Of a DNA stretch of 64,000 nucleotides, positions 29,344-38,147 are shown piece by piece (the first letter of the stretch is position 1; each line of letters begins with the position of its first letter). The stretch spans positions 1-64,000 of the forward strand of contig CAVUDJ010000005.1 in NCBI GenBank assembly GCA_963740215.1, written 5' to 3'. Under the pieces are notes generated by a model, which saw only the letters and a list, made by a program, of their open reading frames with translations, had not been told where the DNA came from and searched no databases. A program made the position numbers and the translations under genes. Source of the DNA: CAVVAL01 sp963740215 (GTDB lineage Bacteria > Actinomycetota > Actinomycetes > Mycobacteriales > Cryptosporangiaceae).

Positions 29344-30180
29344 ATGACTTCGCCTGACCAGTACGGCACCACACCAGGGCACGGGGGCGCGCCCGCGTTC
29401 GAGGGCGCTCCCGGCTACGGCGCCGCACCGGGTTTCGGCGCCCCGCCGCCGCCTGCGGGATACGCCACCCCGCCCGCCGGATACCGCCCTCCGCCGCCGG
29501 GCTACGGGCCTCCGCCGGGTTACGGGCCTCCGCAGGGTTACGGGCCTCCGCAGGGTTACGGACCTGGTTGGAACGCGCCGATGTTCGCCCCGGTGGCCGA
29601 GTACTCCGCCCCGGGCGGGCGTGAGCTGGCGCCGGCAAAGGACCGCTTCTTCGCCAGGCTCATCGACGCCTTGATCATCAACGTCCCGATCCTGGTGCTG
29701 GAGATACCGCTGCTGATCTGGCTCTACATCTGGTTCATCGGCAAGATCGAGGACGCGTCCACGGCTCCGGCGGACGAACCTCCGATCTCCGGCGCGGACC
29801 TGCTCCTGTTCCTCGGGCTGGCGATCGGGCTCGCGGTCTTCTTCACCCTGCTGAGTGCGGCGGTCACGTACATGTACGAGGTCGTCTACATGCACCGCAG
29901 CGGCCAGACGATCGGTAAGAAGGTCCTGAAGATCCGCGTCGTACGGGTGGAGGACGGCGGCCCGATCGAGACTCGACACGCGCGCCGCCGCTGGATGGCG
30001 CAGGACGGCATGGTGCTGCTGACCCTCATCCCGCTGGTGGGCAGCATGGTCGGTATCTACAACTGGGTCGACTCTCTCTGGCTGCTCTGGGACAAGCCGA
30101 ACCGGCAGTGCCTGCACGACAAGTACGGCAAGACGGCCGTCGTGAAGCTGGCCCCCGCGGACCTGGAGGCCGCCGCATGA
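29344..30180 (+). CDS. RDD-family membrane protein with Pro/Gly/Tyr-rich N-terminus
   Basis: The product is 278 residues. Residues 1-75 are a low-complexity Gly/Pro/Tyr tail with tandem GYGPPQ units. The RDD domain follows: FFARLIDALIINVPILVLEI with its Arg/Asp signature, a second helix pair, GQTIGKKVLKIRVVRVEDGG and a third helix ending DKPNRQCLHDKYGKTAVV. RDD proteins are small multi-helix membrane proteins of mostly unknown, possibly transport, function. The tail is typical of actinobacterial cell-envelope proteins. It overlaps the next gene by ATGA. Confidence 0.85.
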   Translation: MTSPDQYGTTPGHGGAPAFEGAPGYGAAPGFGAPPPPAGYATPPAGYRPPPPGYGPPPGYGPPQGYGPPQGYGPGWNAPMFAPVAEYSAPGGRELAPAKDRFFARLIDALIINVPILVLEIPLLIWLYIWFIGKIEDASTAPADEPPISGADLLLFLGLAIGLAVFFTLLSAAVTYMYEVVYMHRSGQTIGKKVLKIRVVRVEDGGPIETRHARRRWMAQDGMVLLTLIPLVGSMVGIYNWVDSLWLLWDKPNRQCLHDKYGKTAVVKLAPADLEAAA

Positions 30181-30989
30181 CCGGCGTCGCACCCGGCTGG
30201 TACCCCGACCCCGCCGCACCCGAGACCCAACGCTACTGGGACGGCGACCAGTGGGTGGGCGAGCCGATCCCGTCCGGAACGCCGGCTCCGGCCGCGCCGG
30301 CACCCGAGGAGCCGCCTGCCCCGTCCATCCCGCCGGGCGCGCTTCCGCAGTTCCCCCGGTTGCCGACCAGCTTCCCCAGCGCCGCGTCGCCGACCCAGGC
30401 GCCGCCGGTCGGGTACCAGCAGCCGGCCCCTCAACTCCCCACAGACATCCACCTCGCGCCGGTGGGTGCCCGGTTCCTCTCCCGGGTCGTCGACGCCGTG
30501 GCGCTGCTAGTCCTGAACCTCGTGGTGAACGGGTACTTCCTGTACCAGTTCCAGCGCGAGACCGGGCCGGTCGTGGACGCGTGGGCGAAGGCGTTCGTCG
30601 CCGGTGACGAACTCCCGCCCTTGGAGTTCTCGGAGCGCGCCCAGACCCTGCGCCTGCTCTTCGTCATCGTGTCGGTCGGGCTCTGGTTCGCCTACGAGGT
30701 GCCGGCCACCGCGGGCAGCGGCCAGACCCTCGGCAAGCGGCTGCTCGGGATCAAGGTCGCCAGGATCGACTCCCAGCAGATCACGTTCTGGCAGTCGACC
30801 CGGCGCTGGTTCATCATCGGCCTGCCGCCCAGCCTCCTCGGCATCTGCGCCCTGCCGCTGTCGCTCATCGACGCGCTGTGGTGCACGTGGGACAGGCCGG
30901 CGCAGCAGTGCCTGCACGACAAGGCCGTGCAGACCGTGGTGGTGCTGGCCCCACCGAGGTCCGCACCGAACGATCGGAGAGAGCCATGA
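30177..30989 (+). CDS. RDD-family membrane protein with N-terminal DUF2510
   Basis: The product is 270 residues. It begins with the short DUF2510 module GWYPDPAAPETQRYWDGDQW, then a Pro/Ala linker, then an RDD domain (GARFLSRVVDAVALLVLNLV, SGQTLGKRLLGIKVARID, CTWDRPAQQCLHDKAV). It is a tandem paralogue of the upstream gene, coupled by a 4-nt overlap on both sides. The pair probably forms a heteromeric membrane unit; the role is unknown. Confidence 0.87.
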   Translation: MTGVAPGWYPDPAAPETQRYWDGDQWVGEPIPSGTPAPAAPAPEEPPAPSIPPGALPQFPRLPTSFPSAASPTQAPPVGYQQPAPQLPTDIHLAPVGARFLSRVVDAVALLVLNLVVNGYFLYQFQRETGPVVDAWAKAFVAGDELPPLEFSERAQTLRLLFVIVSVGLWFAYEVPATAGSGQTLGKRLLGIKVARIDSQQITFWQSTRRWFIIGLPPSLLGICALPLSLIDALWCTWDRPAQQCLHDKAVQTVVVLAPPRSAPNDRREP

Positions 30990-32062
30990 CCCTCACCCGG
31001 GCCGACCTGGCCGCGCTGCCGTCGTACAAGCCGGGGCGCAACCCTGCCGATCTCGCCCGCGAACTGGGGCTGCCCGAGGCGATCAAGCTGGCCAGCAACG
31101 AGGTGCCGTTCGGCCCGCTGCCCGGCGTGACGGAGGCGGTGACCGAGGCGGCGCTCCAGCTCCACCGATACCCGGACATGGGCGTGGTGGCGCTGCGCGA
31201 GGATCTGGGCAAGCGGTACGGCCTGGACCCGGCCCGCATCGCCACTGGCTGCGGATCGGTGGCCCTGTGCGAGCACCTGGCGAAGGCCGCGGCGGTTCCG
31301 GGCGATGAGATCGTCTACTCGTGGCGGTCGTTCGAGGCGTACCCGATCATCTCCGCAGGCACGGGCGCCGTCAGCGTCCGGGTGCCGAACACCGCCGGCC
31401 ACGAGCACGACCTGGCCGCGATGGCCGCCGCCGTGACCGACCGGACCAGGCTCGTCATGGTCTGCAACCCGAACAACCCCACCGGCACCGCCGTACGCCG
31501 CGCAGACCTGGAGCGGTTCCTCGACACCGTGCCGGAGACCGTGCTGGTCGTCATCGACGAGGCGTACCGCGAGTTCGTCACCGACCCGGACGTACCGGAC
31601 GGGCTCCAGGTGGCCGGCGACCGCCCGAACGTGGCAGTGCTCCGCACGCTCTCCAAGGCGTGGGGGCTGGCGGGCGCCCGCATCGGGTGGCTCTCGGCGC
31701 CCGAACCGGTGGCCGACGCCGTCCGCAAGGTGGTCACGCCGTTCTCCTCGTCCGGCCCGGCGCAGGCTGGCGCGCTCGCCGCGCTACGGCAGCCCGAGGA
31801 GATGCGGCGCCGGGTCGACATCATCGTCGGCGAGCGGGAGCGGGTCACCGCGGCCATGCGCGCGTTGGTGCCTGACCTGCCGCAGAGCCAGGCGAACTTC
31901 GTCTGGCTGCCGCTGGGAGACCGGTCCGCCGAGTTCGGAGCGGGCTGCGAGAAGCGCGGCGTGATCGTGCGCCCGTTCCCCGGCGACGGTGTGCGCGTGA
32001 CGATCGGTACGCCGGCGGAGAACGACGTCTTCCTGGCGGCGGCGGCCGAGGTCCTCGCCTAA
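30986..32062 (+). CDS. HisC-like / aromatic amino-acid aminotransferase (PLP fold type I)
   Basis: The product is 358 residues. It shows IKLASNEVPFGPLPGV, the YPDM of the HisC group, CNPNNPTGT, Asp-Tyr in VIDEAYREFV, the PLP lysine in TLSKAWGLAGARIG and the C-terminal Arg in GVRVTIGT. This subgroup includes histidinol-phosphate and aromatic aminotransferases. With hppD two genes upstream, a role in tyrosine to 4-hydroxyphenylpyruvate conversion is plausible but unproven. It is coupled to the RDD gene by ATGA, an unusual pairing. Confidence 0.83.
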   Translation: MTLTRADLAALPSYKPGRNPADLARELGLPEAIKLASNEVPFGPLPGVTEAVTEAALQLHRYPDMGVVALREDLGKRYGLDPARIATGCGSVALCEHLAKAAAVPGDEIVYSWRSFEAYPIISAGTGAVSVRVPNTAGHEHDLAAMAAAVTDRTRLVMVCNPNNPTGTAVRRADLERFLDTVPETVLVVIDEAYREFVTDPDVPDGLQVAGDRPNVAVLRTLSKAWGLAGARIGWLSAPEPVADAVRKVVTPFSSSGPAQAGALAALRQPEEMRRRVDIIVGERERVTAAMRALVPDLPQSQANFVWLPLGDRSAEFGAGCEKRGVIVRPFPGDGVRVTIGTPAENDVFLAAAAEVLA

Positions 32063-32068
32063 CCGCTG

Positions 32069-32128
32069 ACTGCCGGATTCTTGGGGATTTCGCGCCCGCG
32101 CGACCCCCAGAAATCCGAGACTGGGCGG
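32069..32128. terminator. hairpin repeat family C, copy 2
   Basis: CCGGATTCTTGGGG pairs imperfectly with CCCCAGAAATCCG across GC-rich TTTCGCGCCCGCGC. It starts 6 nt after the aminotransferase stop. It is close in sequence to 20804-20861. Confidence 0.55.
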
Positions 32129-32203
32129 AGCTGAATTCGCCAGATCAGGGGGCTTACGTGAAAAGTGACTCGTGAGTAGGGTCACGTCCGGAGGTGGTGC
32201 CGA

Positions 32204-33550
32204 ATGGCCGACGAGCTCACGTTCCCGACCGGATTCGTGTGGGGTGCCGCGACGGCGTCTTACCAGATAGAGGGCGCTGTCGACGAAGGCGGACGCGGCC
32301 GTTCGATCTGGGACACCTTCGCCCACACGCCCGGACGCACCAAGAACGGTGAGAGCGGCGACGTCGCCTGCGACCACTACCACCGGTACCCCGAGGACGT
32401 AGCGCTGATGGCCGACCTCGGCCTCGACGCATACCGCTTCTCGATCGCCTGGACGCGCATCCAGCCCGACGGCACCGGCTCGCCCAACGCCGACGGCCTC
32501 GCGTTCTACGACCGCCTGGTCGACGCGCTGCTCGACCGCGGCATCGCCCCGCACCCCACGCTCTTCCACTGGGACCTTCCCCAGGCGCTGGAGGACGCCG
32601 GCGGCTGGCTCAACCGCGACACCGCCGCCCGCTTCGCCGAGTACGCGGAGCACGCGTACGCGATGCTGGGCGACCGCGTCCCCCGCTGGATCACGCTCAA
32701 CGAACCGTTCGTCCACACGGTCTACGGCTACGCGCTGGGCGTGCACGCGCCCGGCAAGGCTCTGCTCGGCGGCGCGTTCCCGGTGGCGCACCACCAGCTC
32801 CTCGGTCACGGACTGGCCGTTCAGGCACTCCACCAGGCCGGGGCCGCCGAGGTCGGCATCACCCAGAACATGGCTCCGACCTGGCCCGCCTCGGACAGCG
32901 CGGAAGACCAGACCGCGGCCGCCAGGCTCGACGCGATCCAGAACGGCACGTACTCCGACCCCGTGCTGCTCGGCCGGTACCCGGACGGGCTCGACTCCCT
33001 CTACCGCGGCGCCGACCTGGGCGTGATCCGTGACGGCGACCTCGACATCATCTCGTCCCCGATCGACTTCCTCGGGGTGAACTACTACGCGCCGAACAAG
33101 GTGCGCGCCGCCGGCCCGGAGAACCCGATGGGCTTCGACCTCGTGCCGATCAAGGACGTCGAGTACACCGGCTTCAACTGGCCGGTCGTCCCGGACGCGT
33201 TCACCGAGCTGCTCACCGGCCTTCAGGGGAAGTACGGCGAGAAGCTGCCGCCGATCTACATCACCGAGAACGGCGCCGCGTTCACCGACGAGCCGGACGC
33301 GGACGGCCGCGTCGACGACTCCCGCCGCGTCGCCTACCTCGACAGCCACCTGCGTGCGGTGCGCGCGGCGATCGAAGCCGGCGTCGACGTCCGCGGCTAC
33401 TTCTGCTGGTCGCTGCTCGACAACTTCGAGTGGGCCGAGGGGTACAGCCAGCGGTTCGGGCTGGTCCGGGTCGACTTCGAGTCGCAGCGGCGCACGCCGA
33501 AGGCCTCGTACGACTGGTACCGCGAGCTCGTCGCGCGGCACCACAGATGA
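32204..33550 (+). CDS. glycoside hydrolase family 1 beta-glucosidase
   Basis: The product is 448 residues. The GH1 N-terminal signature is FVWGAATASYQIEGA. The acid/base Glu is in ITLNEPF and the nucleophile Glu is in IYITENGAAF. The substrate-ring Trp/Glu cluster is SLLDNFEWAEGYSQRFGLV. GGAGGTGG precedes the ATG. No signal peptide is present, so it acts in the cytoplasm on imported beta-glucosides. The MFS transporter gene overlaps its stop (ATGA). Confidence 0.93.
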   Translation: MADELTFPTGFVWGAATASYQIEGAVDEGGRGRSIWDTFAHTPGRTKNGESGDVACDHYHRYPEDVALMADLGLDAYRFSIAWTRIQPDGTGSPNADGLAFYDRLVDALLDRGIAPHPTLFHWDLPQALEDAGGWLNRDTAARFAEYAEHAYAMLGDRVPRWITLNEPFVHTVYGYALGVHAPGKALLGGAFPVAHHQLLGHGLAVQALHQAGAAEVGITQNMAPTWPASDSAEDQTAAARLDAIQNGTYSDPVLLGRYPDGLDSLYRGADLGVIRDGDLDIISSPIDFLGVNYYAPNKVRAAGPENPMGFDLVPIKDVEYTGFNWPVVPDAFTELLTGLQGKYGEKLPPIYITENGAAFTDEPDADGRVDDSRRVAYLDSHLRAVRAAIEAGVDVRGYFCWSLLDNFEWAEGYSQRFGLVRVDFESQRRTPKASYDWYRELVARHHR

Positions 33551-34797
33551 CAGCGGTCCTGGCCCCACCGGTCGAGCGGGTCGGCCGCCGCTACACCACG
33601 CTGTACACGGGCGCGTCGATCGCGCTGTGGATGGGCTTCAACGTCCCCGGCCAGGTCCTGATCGCCGAACAGATCGCTCAGATCGACCCGGCCGAGAAGG
33701 AGACGAGCCTCGCGGTGGTGCTGGCGATCGGCGCGGTGATCTCGCTGGTCGCGAACCCGCTGTTCGGCGCGCTGTCCGACTCCACCACCTCGCGGTACGG
33801 CCGGCGCCGCCCGTGGGCGCTGGTGGGCGCGTTCGGCGGGGCGGTGTCGCTGCTGGTGCTCTCGCTGGGCCAGACGGTCGCCACCGTGACACTCGGCTGG
33901 TGCCTCTGCCAGCTCACGCTGAACATCCTGCTCGCGGTGCTGATGGCGATGGTGCCCGACCGGGTACCGGTCACGCAGCGCGGCTTCATCTCGGCGCTCG
34001 CGGGGCTGGCGCAGGTGCTGGCGACGATCCTCGGCCTCGCGATCGTCATCTCGATCACCGGCGGCTTCGTCGCCAAGTACGCCGCACTCGCGTTCGTTCT
34101 GGTGGTGGCCGTGACGCTGCTGGTGGTCGGCGTCGACGATCCGCCGCTGCCGCCCGGATCAGCGCCCCCGCTGTCGCTGCGGCGGCTGGCGGCCGTCCTG
34201 TGGGTCAACCCCGTGCGGCATCCGGACTTCGGCTGGGCCTGGCTGACGCGGTTCCTCGTGATGCTCGGCTACGCCGTCGGCACCACGTACATGCTGTACT
34301 TCCTCCGCGACGAGGTCGGCTACGAGCAGTTGTTCCCCGGCAAATCGGCCGCCGAGGGCGTGCTGTGGCTGAACGTCGTGGCCGGGACGACCCTGCTGCT
34401 GACGATCGTGGCCGGTGGCGTCCTCTCGGACCGCCTCCAGCGGCGGAAAGTGTTCGTCATGGCGTCCACTGTGATCATCGCGTGCGGGCTGGTGATCTTC
34501 GCGGTCTGGCCCACGTGGACGGCCGCGCTCGTCGCGGTCGCGATCCTCGGCGCCGGCTTCGGGGTGTACCTCGCCGTCGACGTCGCGCTGATCACCGAGG
34601 TGCTGCCGGACGCCGAGAACCGCGGCAAGGACCTCGGCGTGATCAACATCGCCAACACGCTGCCGCAGACGATGGCGCCGGCGCTGTGCGGCCTGCTCGT
34701 GGCCCACGCGGGCGGCTACCCGACGATGTTCGCCGTGGCGACGGTGATCACGCTGCTCGGCGCCGTGCTGGTACAGCCGATTCGCGGCGTGCGCTGA
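33547..34797 (+). CDS. MFS sugar transporter (GPH-like)
   Basis: The product is 416 residues with twelve predicted membrane helices. It has the MFS loop motif GALSDSTTSRYGRRRPWALVG between helices 2 and 3 and a second GVLSDRLQRRKVF in the middle. The ATG at 33547 overlaps the GH1 stop; the frame is open upstream, but only as a GH1 shadow. The linkage suggests import of the GH1 substrate. Confidence 0.87.
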   Translation: MTAVLAPPVERVGRRYTTLYTGASIALWMGFNVPGQVLIAEQIAQIDPAEKETSLAVVLAIGAVISLVANPLFGALSDSTTSRYGRRRPWALVGAFGGAVSLLVLSLGQTVATVTLGWCLCQLTLNILLAVLMAMVPDRVPVTQRGFISALAGLAQVLATILGLAIVISITGGFVAKYAALAFVLVVAVTLLVVGVDDPPLPPGSAPPLSLRRLAAVLWVNPVRHPDFGWAWLTRFLVMLGYAVGTTYMLYFLRDEVGYEQLFPGKSAAEGVLWLNVVAGTTLLLTIVAGGVLSDRLQRRKVFVMASTVIIACGLVIFAVWPTWTAALVAVAILGAGFGVYLAVDVALITEVLPDAENRGKDLGVINIANTLPQTMAPALCGLLVAHAGGYPTMFAVATVITLLGAVLVQPIRGVR

Positions 34798-34926
34798 CGC
34801 CACACGTCTGGCTCGCTGATCTCACCAAAACCCCGAAAGCCGTCTATTCGTTACGACCGGCTGGCCGGCGAGAAGCAGGGGCTGGCCGGCACGCTCGTCA
34901 GCCCCTCGCGCAGCCTCGCCCTCCCC

Positions 34927-34989
34927 GAACCGGACTGTTCCGGAAGTGGCGCCCAAACCGGACGGCCGATGCCGCCATTTCCCCGACAG
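34927..34989. repeat. dispersed repeat family B, copy 2
   Basis: It starts with AACCGGACTGTTCCGG, then AACCGGACGGCCGATG and CCGCCATTTCCCCGACA. It is the closest relative of 15548-15612 and lies between convergent genes (MFS and DUF397). Confidence 0.6.
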
Positions 34990-34990
34990 T

Positions 34991-35194
34991 TCAGTGAAGC
35001 CGGAACTCGCCTGCGTCAATGCCTTCCAGGAAAGCCTGCCACTCGCTGCGGCCGAACCGGAGCACGGGACCTTCTGGATCCTTACTGTCTCGCACGCCAA
35101 TGGTGTCGCCGGCGATGGCGACCTCGACGCAGTCACCGGAGCCTCCGCTGCGGCTGCTCTTGCGCCACACAGCGCGGGAGCGGTCGCCGGCCAT
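34991..35194 (-). CDS. DUF397 protein
   Basis: The product is 67 residues with the DUF397 pattern WRKSSRSGGSGDCVEVA, VRDSKDPEGPVLRF and the closing W..F...I..GEF. The ATG at 35194 has an AGAGGGGG site; a TTG at 35215 is possible. DUF397 proteins are almost always paired with an XRE-type regulator, as here, and act with it in development or antibiotic control in several actinomycetes. Confidence 0.9.
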   Translation of the reverse strand: MAGDRSRAVWRKSSRSGGSGDCVEVAIAGDTIGVRDSKDPEGPVLRFGRSEWQAFLEGIDAGEFRLH

Positions 35195-35215
35195 CCCGCA
35201 CCCCCTCTTGCGCAA

Positions 35216-36082
35216 CTACTTCGGCAGCTCCTCAGCGGTCCGCTGGATGAACGCGATAGACCGCTCTGGACTCAGTGCCCGAGCACGAACGTGCTCGAAC
35301 ATCAGCGTATACCTCGCCGTCTCGGAAGATTTCTCCAGCCAGAGCCCACCGCGCGTGTTCTCCAGGTAAACGACGTCCGGATCGCCAGCTTCGGCGAATT
35401 TGAGCAGCACGAACGGCCCATCCATCGCCGGATGCGCACCTTCTGCGAAGGGAAGCACTTGCAGATCGATGTTCGGGCGCTCCGCGGCTGCAACGAGGTG
35501 TTGAAGCTGTGCCTTCATCACTTTGGAACCGCCTACAGGCCGTCGAAGCACGGCTTCGTTCACCACGGCCCACAGCCGAGGCGCATCTGGACGGTCGAGG
35601 ATCGCCTGTCGTGCCATCCGGACCGCCACACGGCGGTCGACCTCTTCGGCCGTGTCCTCTATCTCGATAGTGCGGATAAGCGCGCGGGCAAAGTCCTCAA
35701 TCTGCAGGAGTCCGGGCAGTAGTTCGGATTGGTAGGCCCAGATCGTTGCGGCTTCCCCTTCCAGGCCGATCAGCGTGCGGTACGGGTCGGGCATGATGTC
35801 GCCGTAGCTGGACCACCAGCCTCGCCGCCCGGAATCGCGCAGGAGTTCGAGTAGACCGTCCGTGACATTCGGGTCGGTGACTCCGTAAACCTCCAGCAGG
35901 TCGCGCACGTCGCGCGCTCGCAGGGTGGACCGGCCGTTCTCGATGCGGCTGACCTTGGACGCCGACCACTCCAGTGGCGCACCTGCCGTCTCGCACGTCA
36001 GACCGGCCGCCTCGCGGAGCCGCTTCAACTCCATGCCGAGGCGTCGCCTGCGGACGGTAGGGCTCTGTCCTCCAACTGTCAT
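35216..36082 (-). CDS. XRE-family regulator with DUF5753 domain
   Basis: The product is 288 residues. The N-terminal helix-turn-helix has LKRLREAAGLTCETAGAPL and WSASKVSRIENGRSTLRARD. The rest is DUF5753, with YQSELLPGLLQIEDFARAL and VLPFAEGAHPAMDGPFVLL. It partners the DUF397 gene immediately downstream. Upstream and divergent lie two very small genes. Confidence 0.9.
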   Translation of the reverse strand: MTVGGQSPTVRRRRLGMELKRLREAAGLTCETAGAPLEWSASKVSRIENGRSTLRARDVRDLLEVYGVTDPNVTDGLLELLRDSGRRGWWSSYGDIMPDPYRTLIGLEGEAATIWAYQSELLPGLLQIEDFARALIRTIEIEDTAEEVDRRVAVRMARQAILDRPDAPRLWAVVNEAVLRRPVGGSKVMKAQLQHLVAAAERPNIDLQVLPFAEGAHPAMDGPFVLLKFAEAGDPDVVYLENTRGGLWLEKSSETARYTLMFEHVRARALSPERSIAFIQRTAEELPK

Positions 36083-36226
36083 GCGGACAGTCTGGAGGCA
36101 ACCATGGCGACGCGACAAGTCTTGCAATCATCTCCGAGTGATATTGCAAATTGATCACGCGTTACGCCATGCTGAACTGGGGAACGCACAGCCACCACGG
36201 CATCGCCGCAACGAGAGGGCGGAACG

Positions 36227-36343
36227 ATGAACGGGCACAACGAGACCGGCCCACCCGTGCAAGAACGTGACTCGACCGAGTCCACGCCCGACGTGCGATG
36301 GGCCGACCTCGTCAAGCACCGGGCCAGCGGAATCGATGGCTGA
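36227..36343 (+). CDS. short hypothetical protein (38 aa)
   Basis: The ATG at 36227 follows GAGGGCGG and encodes a 38-residue hydrophilic peptide ending VRWADLVKHRASGIDG. It overlaps the next gene by 8 nt and is divergent from the XRE gene. Small acidic proteins in this position are common beside XRE/DUF397 pairs. No family is recognised. Confidence 0.45.
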   Translation: MNGHNETGPPVQERDSTESTPDVRWADLVKHRASGIDG

Positions 36344-36575
36344 GACCCGCTTGACGCTGGAACTGGCGCTTGAATCCCGGTCACGGCACGGTGTGGAGAT
36401 CGACGGAACCTGCCGGCTGTGCCCTAACGAACGGTTCCCGTGCGAGTTCTTCACCAGAGCGCAGCGGGTGATCGACGCATTGACGCAGGACGAGGCAGCG
36501 GGCTTCGTCCACGGCGATGGGTACATGTACGCCGTGCCGATGCACGGCCCGGAATGGCCCTCTGAACCGGACTAA
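36336..36575 (+). CDS. small cysteine-containing hypothetical protein (79 aa)
   Basis: The product is 79 residues with CRLCPNERFPCEF, a C-x2-C-x7-C cluster that could bind metal, and a C-terminal GYMYAVPMHGPEWPSEPD. It overlaps the preceding 38-residue gene. The composition looks protein-like. The family is not recognised; linkage to the divergent XRE regulator suggests joint control. Confidence 0.55.
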   Translation: MAETRLTLELALESRSRHGVEIDGTCRLCPNERFPCEFFTRAQRVIDALTQDEAAGFVHGDGYMYAVPMHGPEWPSEPD

Positions 36576-36585
36576 TGGCCGGGCG

Positions 36586-37038
36586 CTACTCCGGCTTCTC
36601 GGCGACGTCCGCCAGGTCGTCCAGGTCCTGCTGCATCGTCTTGGTGGCGGCGCGCGACATGTAACCACCCAGGACGGCGCCGACCATCTTGCCGACCGCC
36701 CCGTGCGACTCCGCGCCGAACGTCATGGTCACCAGGGTGTCGTCGCCGTTCGGGACGAACGTGAACTCGGACTTGTAGTGCGTGCCCCGGCTCTGCGCCT
36801 CGACGATGTAATGCGAGGGCGGCTCGCACACGGTGACCGTCATCTGCTCGACGGCCGTCTTGCCGTGCAGCACGCGGGTCTCGCGCCAGGTGGTTCCGAC
36901 CTTGAACTCCCCTGGGTTCAACACCTCGATCTTCTCGACGCCGGAGAGCCGCTCCGCTGCCCGGGACAGGTCGGTGAAGACCTCCCAGACGCGCTCGACG
37001 GGTGCCCGGACAGTTCTGGACACCTCGATCTCAGACAT
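36586..37038 (-). CDS. SRPBCC-family protein
   Basis: The product is 150 residues from the ATG at 37038, preceded by GGGAGG. It has EVSRTVRAPVERVWEVFTDL, GVEKIEVLNPGEFKVGTTWRETRVL and DDTLVTMTFGAESHGAVGKM with the long terminal helix. It matches polyketide cyclase/dehydrase-like or ligand-binding SRPBCC proteins. It converges with the small genes to its left and is separate from the csn operon. Confidence 0.82.
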   Translation of the reverse strand: MSEIEVSRTVRAPVERVWEVFTDLSRAAERLSGVEKIEVLNPGEFKVGTTWRETRVLHGKTAVEQMTVTVCEPPSHYIVEAQSRGTHYKSEFTFVPNGDDTLVTMTFGAESHGAVGKMVGAVLGGYMSRAATKTMQQDLDDLADVAEKPE

Positions 37039-37133
37039 GAGCGCCACCTCCCACGGCTACCCAGTCAGGATAGGGGGCACAGGGCCCAGATCCAGGCAGG
37101 AGCTTGCCGACACAAGCAGCGGACCACACGGGA

Positions 37134-38147
37134 TCAGGCCGCGCGGACCGCCAGCACCGCCGCCGTGAGCGCGTCCCGCACGGTGGCCTCGGTGGCGGGG
37201 TCGGCGCCGAGCGCGTCGAGCCCGAGGAGCGCCGCGCCGACGACCGGGGGCTCGGTGACCAGCTGGATCCGTGCCCGTGGCGCCGCGACCTGGAGGCGTT
37301 CGGCGATCCGGTCGAGCACGACCGGCCCTGATCCGGTCATCACGCCGCCGCCGAGGACCACGTCCGTGTCGACGCCGAGCAGGTCGAGCCGGCTCAGCGC
37401 CACGACGGCGAGCAGGCACACCTCCTCGGCGAGTCGCTCGACGATCTGCAGCGCCACCGCGTCGCCGCCACGCGCCACGTCCATCAGGACCGGAGTCAGC
37501 TCCAGGATCCGTCCGGGCGAAAGCTGGCCGAGATGCATGGCCTCGGCGATGGCCAGCGGGGACGGCAGCCCGAAGTGCGCCGAGACGGCGTGCTCCAGCG
37601 CGGTCGACGCACCGCGCCCGTCCTCCGCGCGGACCGCCCACCAGAGCGCCTCCTCGCCGAGACCGACGCCGCCACCCCAGTCACCGGTGTGCCTTCCGAG
37701 CGCCGGAAACCGGGCGGTACGACCGTCAGCGGCGACGCCGACGCAGTTGATCCCGGCACCGCACACGACAGCGGCTGCGTTCGGCGCGTCCGTACCGGCT
37801 CTGAGCAGCGCGAACGTGTCGTTGTCGACCCGCATCGACGGCGCCCAGCCGGTGTCACCGAGCGCTTCGGTGAGCAGGTCGACCTCGATCGGCAGGTCGG
37901 CTCCGGCCAGGTACAGGCTGGCGTGCTCGGCCACGGCCGCCCCGGACGGATCGAAGCCGGCTGTGGCGGCCGCCTTGGCGACCAGCTCCATCAGGAGGCT
38001 GCGGGTGCGGTCGAGGCCGATGTTCTGGTGGCACGAACCCGGACCGCGCGCGACCGCGAGCACCGATCCGTCGCGGCCGATCAGCGCCACGTCGGTCTTA
38101 CTGTTACCGCCGTCGATCGCCAGGACAGCGGCATGCCCACCGTTCAC
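37134..38147 (-). CDS. csnK: BadF/BadG-type sugar kinase, CsnK-like (N-acetylglucosamine/glucosamine kinase type)
   Basis: The product is 337 residues with the ASKHA kinase fold. It has the phosphate-1 loop AIDGGNSKTDVALI, phosphate-2 VVCGAGINCVGV and the adenosine motif VVLGGGVMTGSG. The GTG at 38147 overlaps the glycosidase stop (GTGA). As last gene of a regulator-binding protein-permease-permease-GH4-kinase operon it matches CsnK of the Streptomyces csn operon. It would phosphorylate imported amino sugars. Confidence 0.8.
   Translation of the reverse strand: MNGGHAAVLAIDGGNSKTDVALIGRDGSVLAVARGPGSCHQNIGLDRTRSLLMELVAKAAATAGFDPSGAAVAEHASLYLAGADLPIEVDLLTEALGDTGWAPSMRVDNDTFALLRAGTDAPNAAAVVCGAGINCVGVAADGRTARFPALGRHTGDWGGGVGLGEEALWWAVRAEDGRGASTALEHAVSAHFGLPSPLAIAEAMHLGQLSPGRILELTPVLMDVARGGDAVALQIVERLAEEVCLLAVVALSRLDLLGVDTDVVLGGGVMTGSGPVVLDRIAERLQVAAPRARIQLVTEPPVVGAALLGLDALGADPATEATVRDALTAAVLAVRAA

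Noticed and set aside
29460..29575. Tandem DNA repeat of TACGGGCCTCCG type
   Set aside because: It is the coding sequence of the GYGPPQ repeats in the RDD protein, not an independent element.
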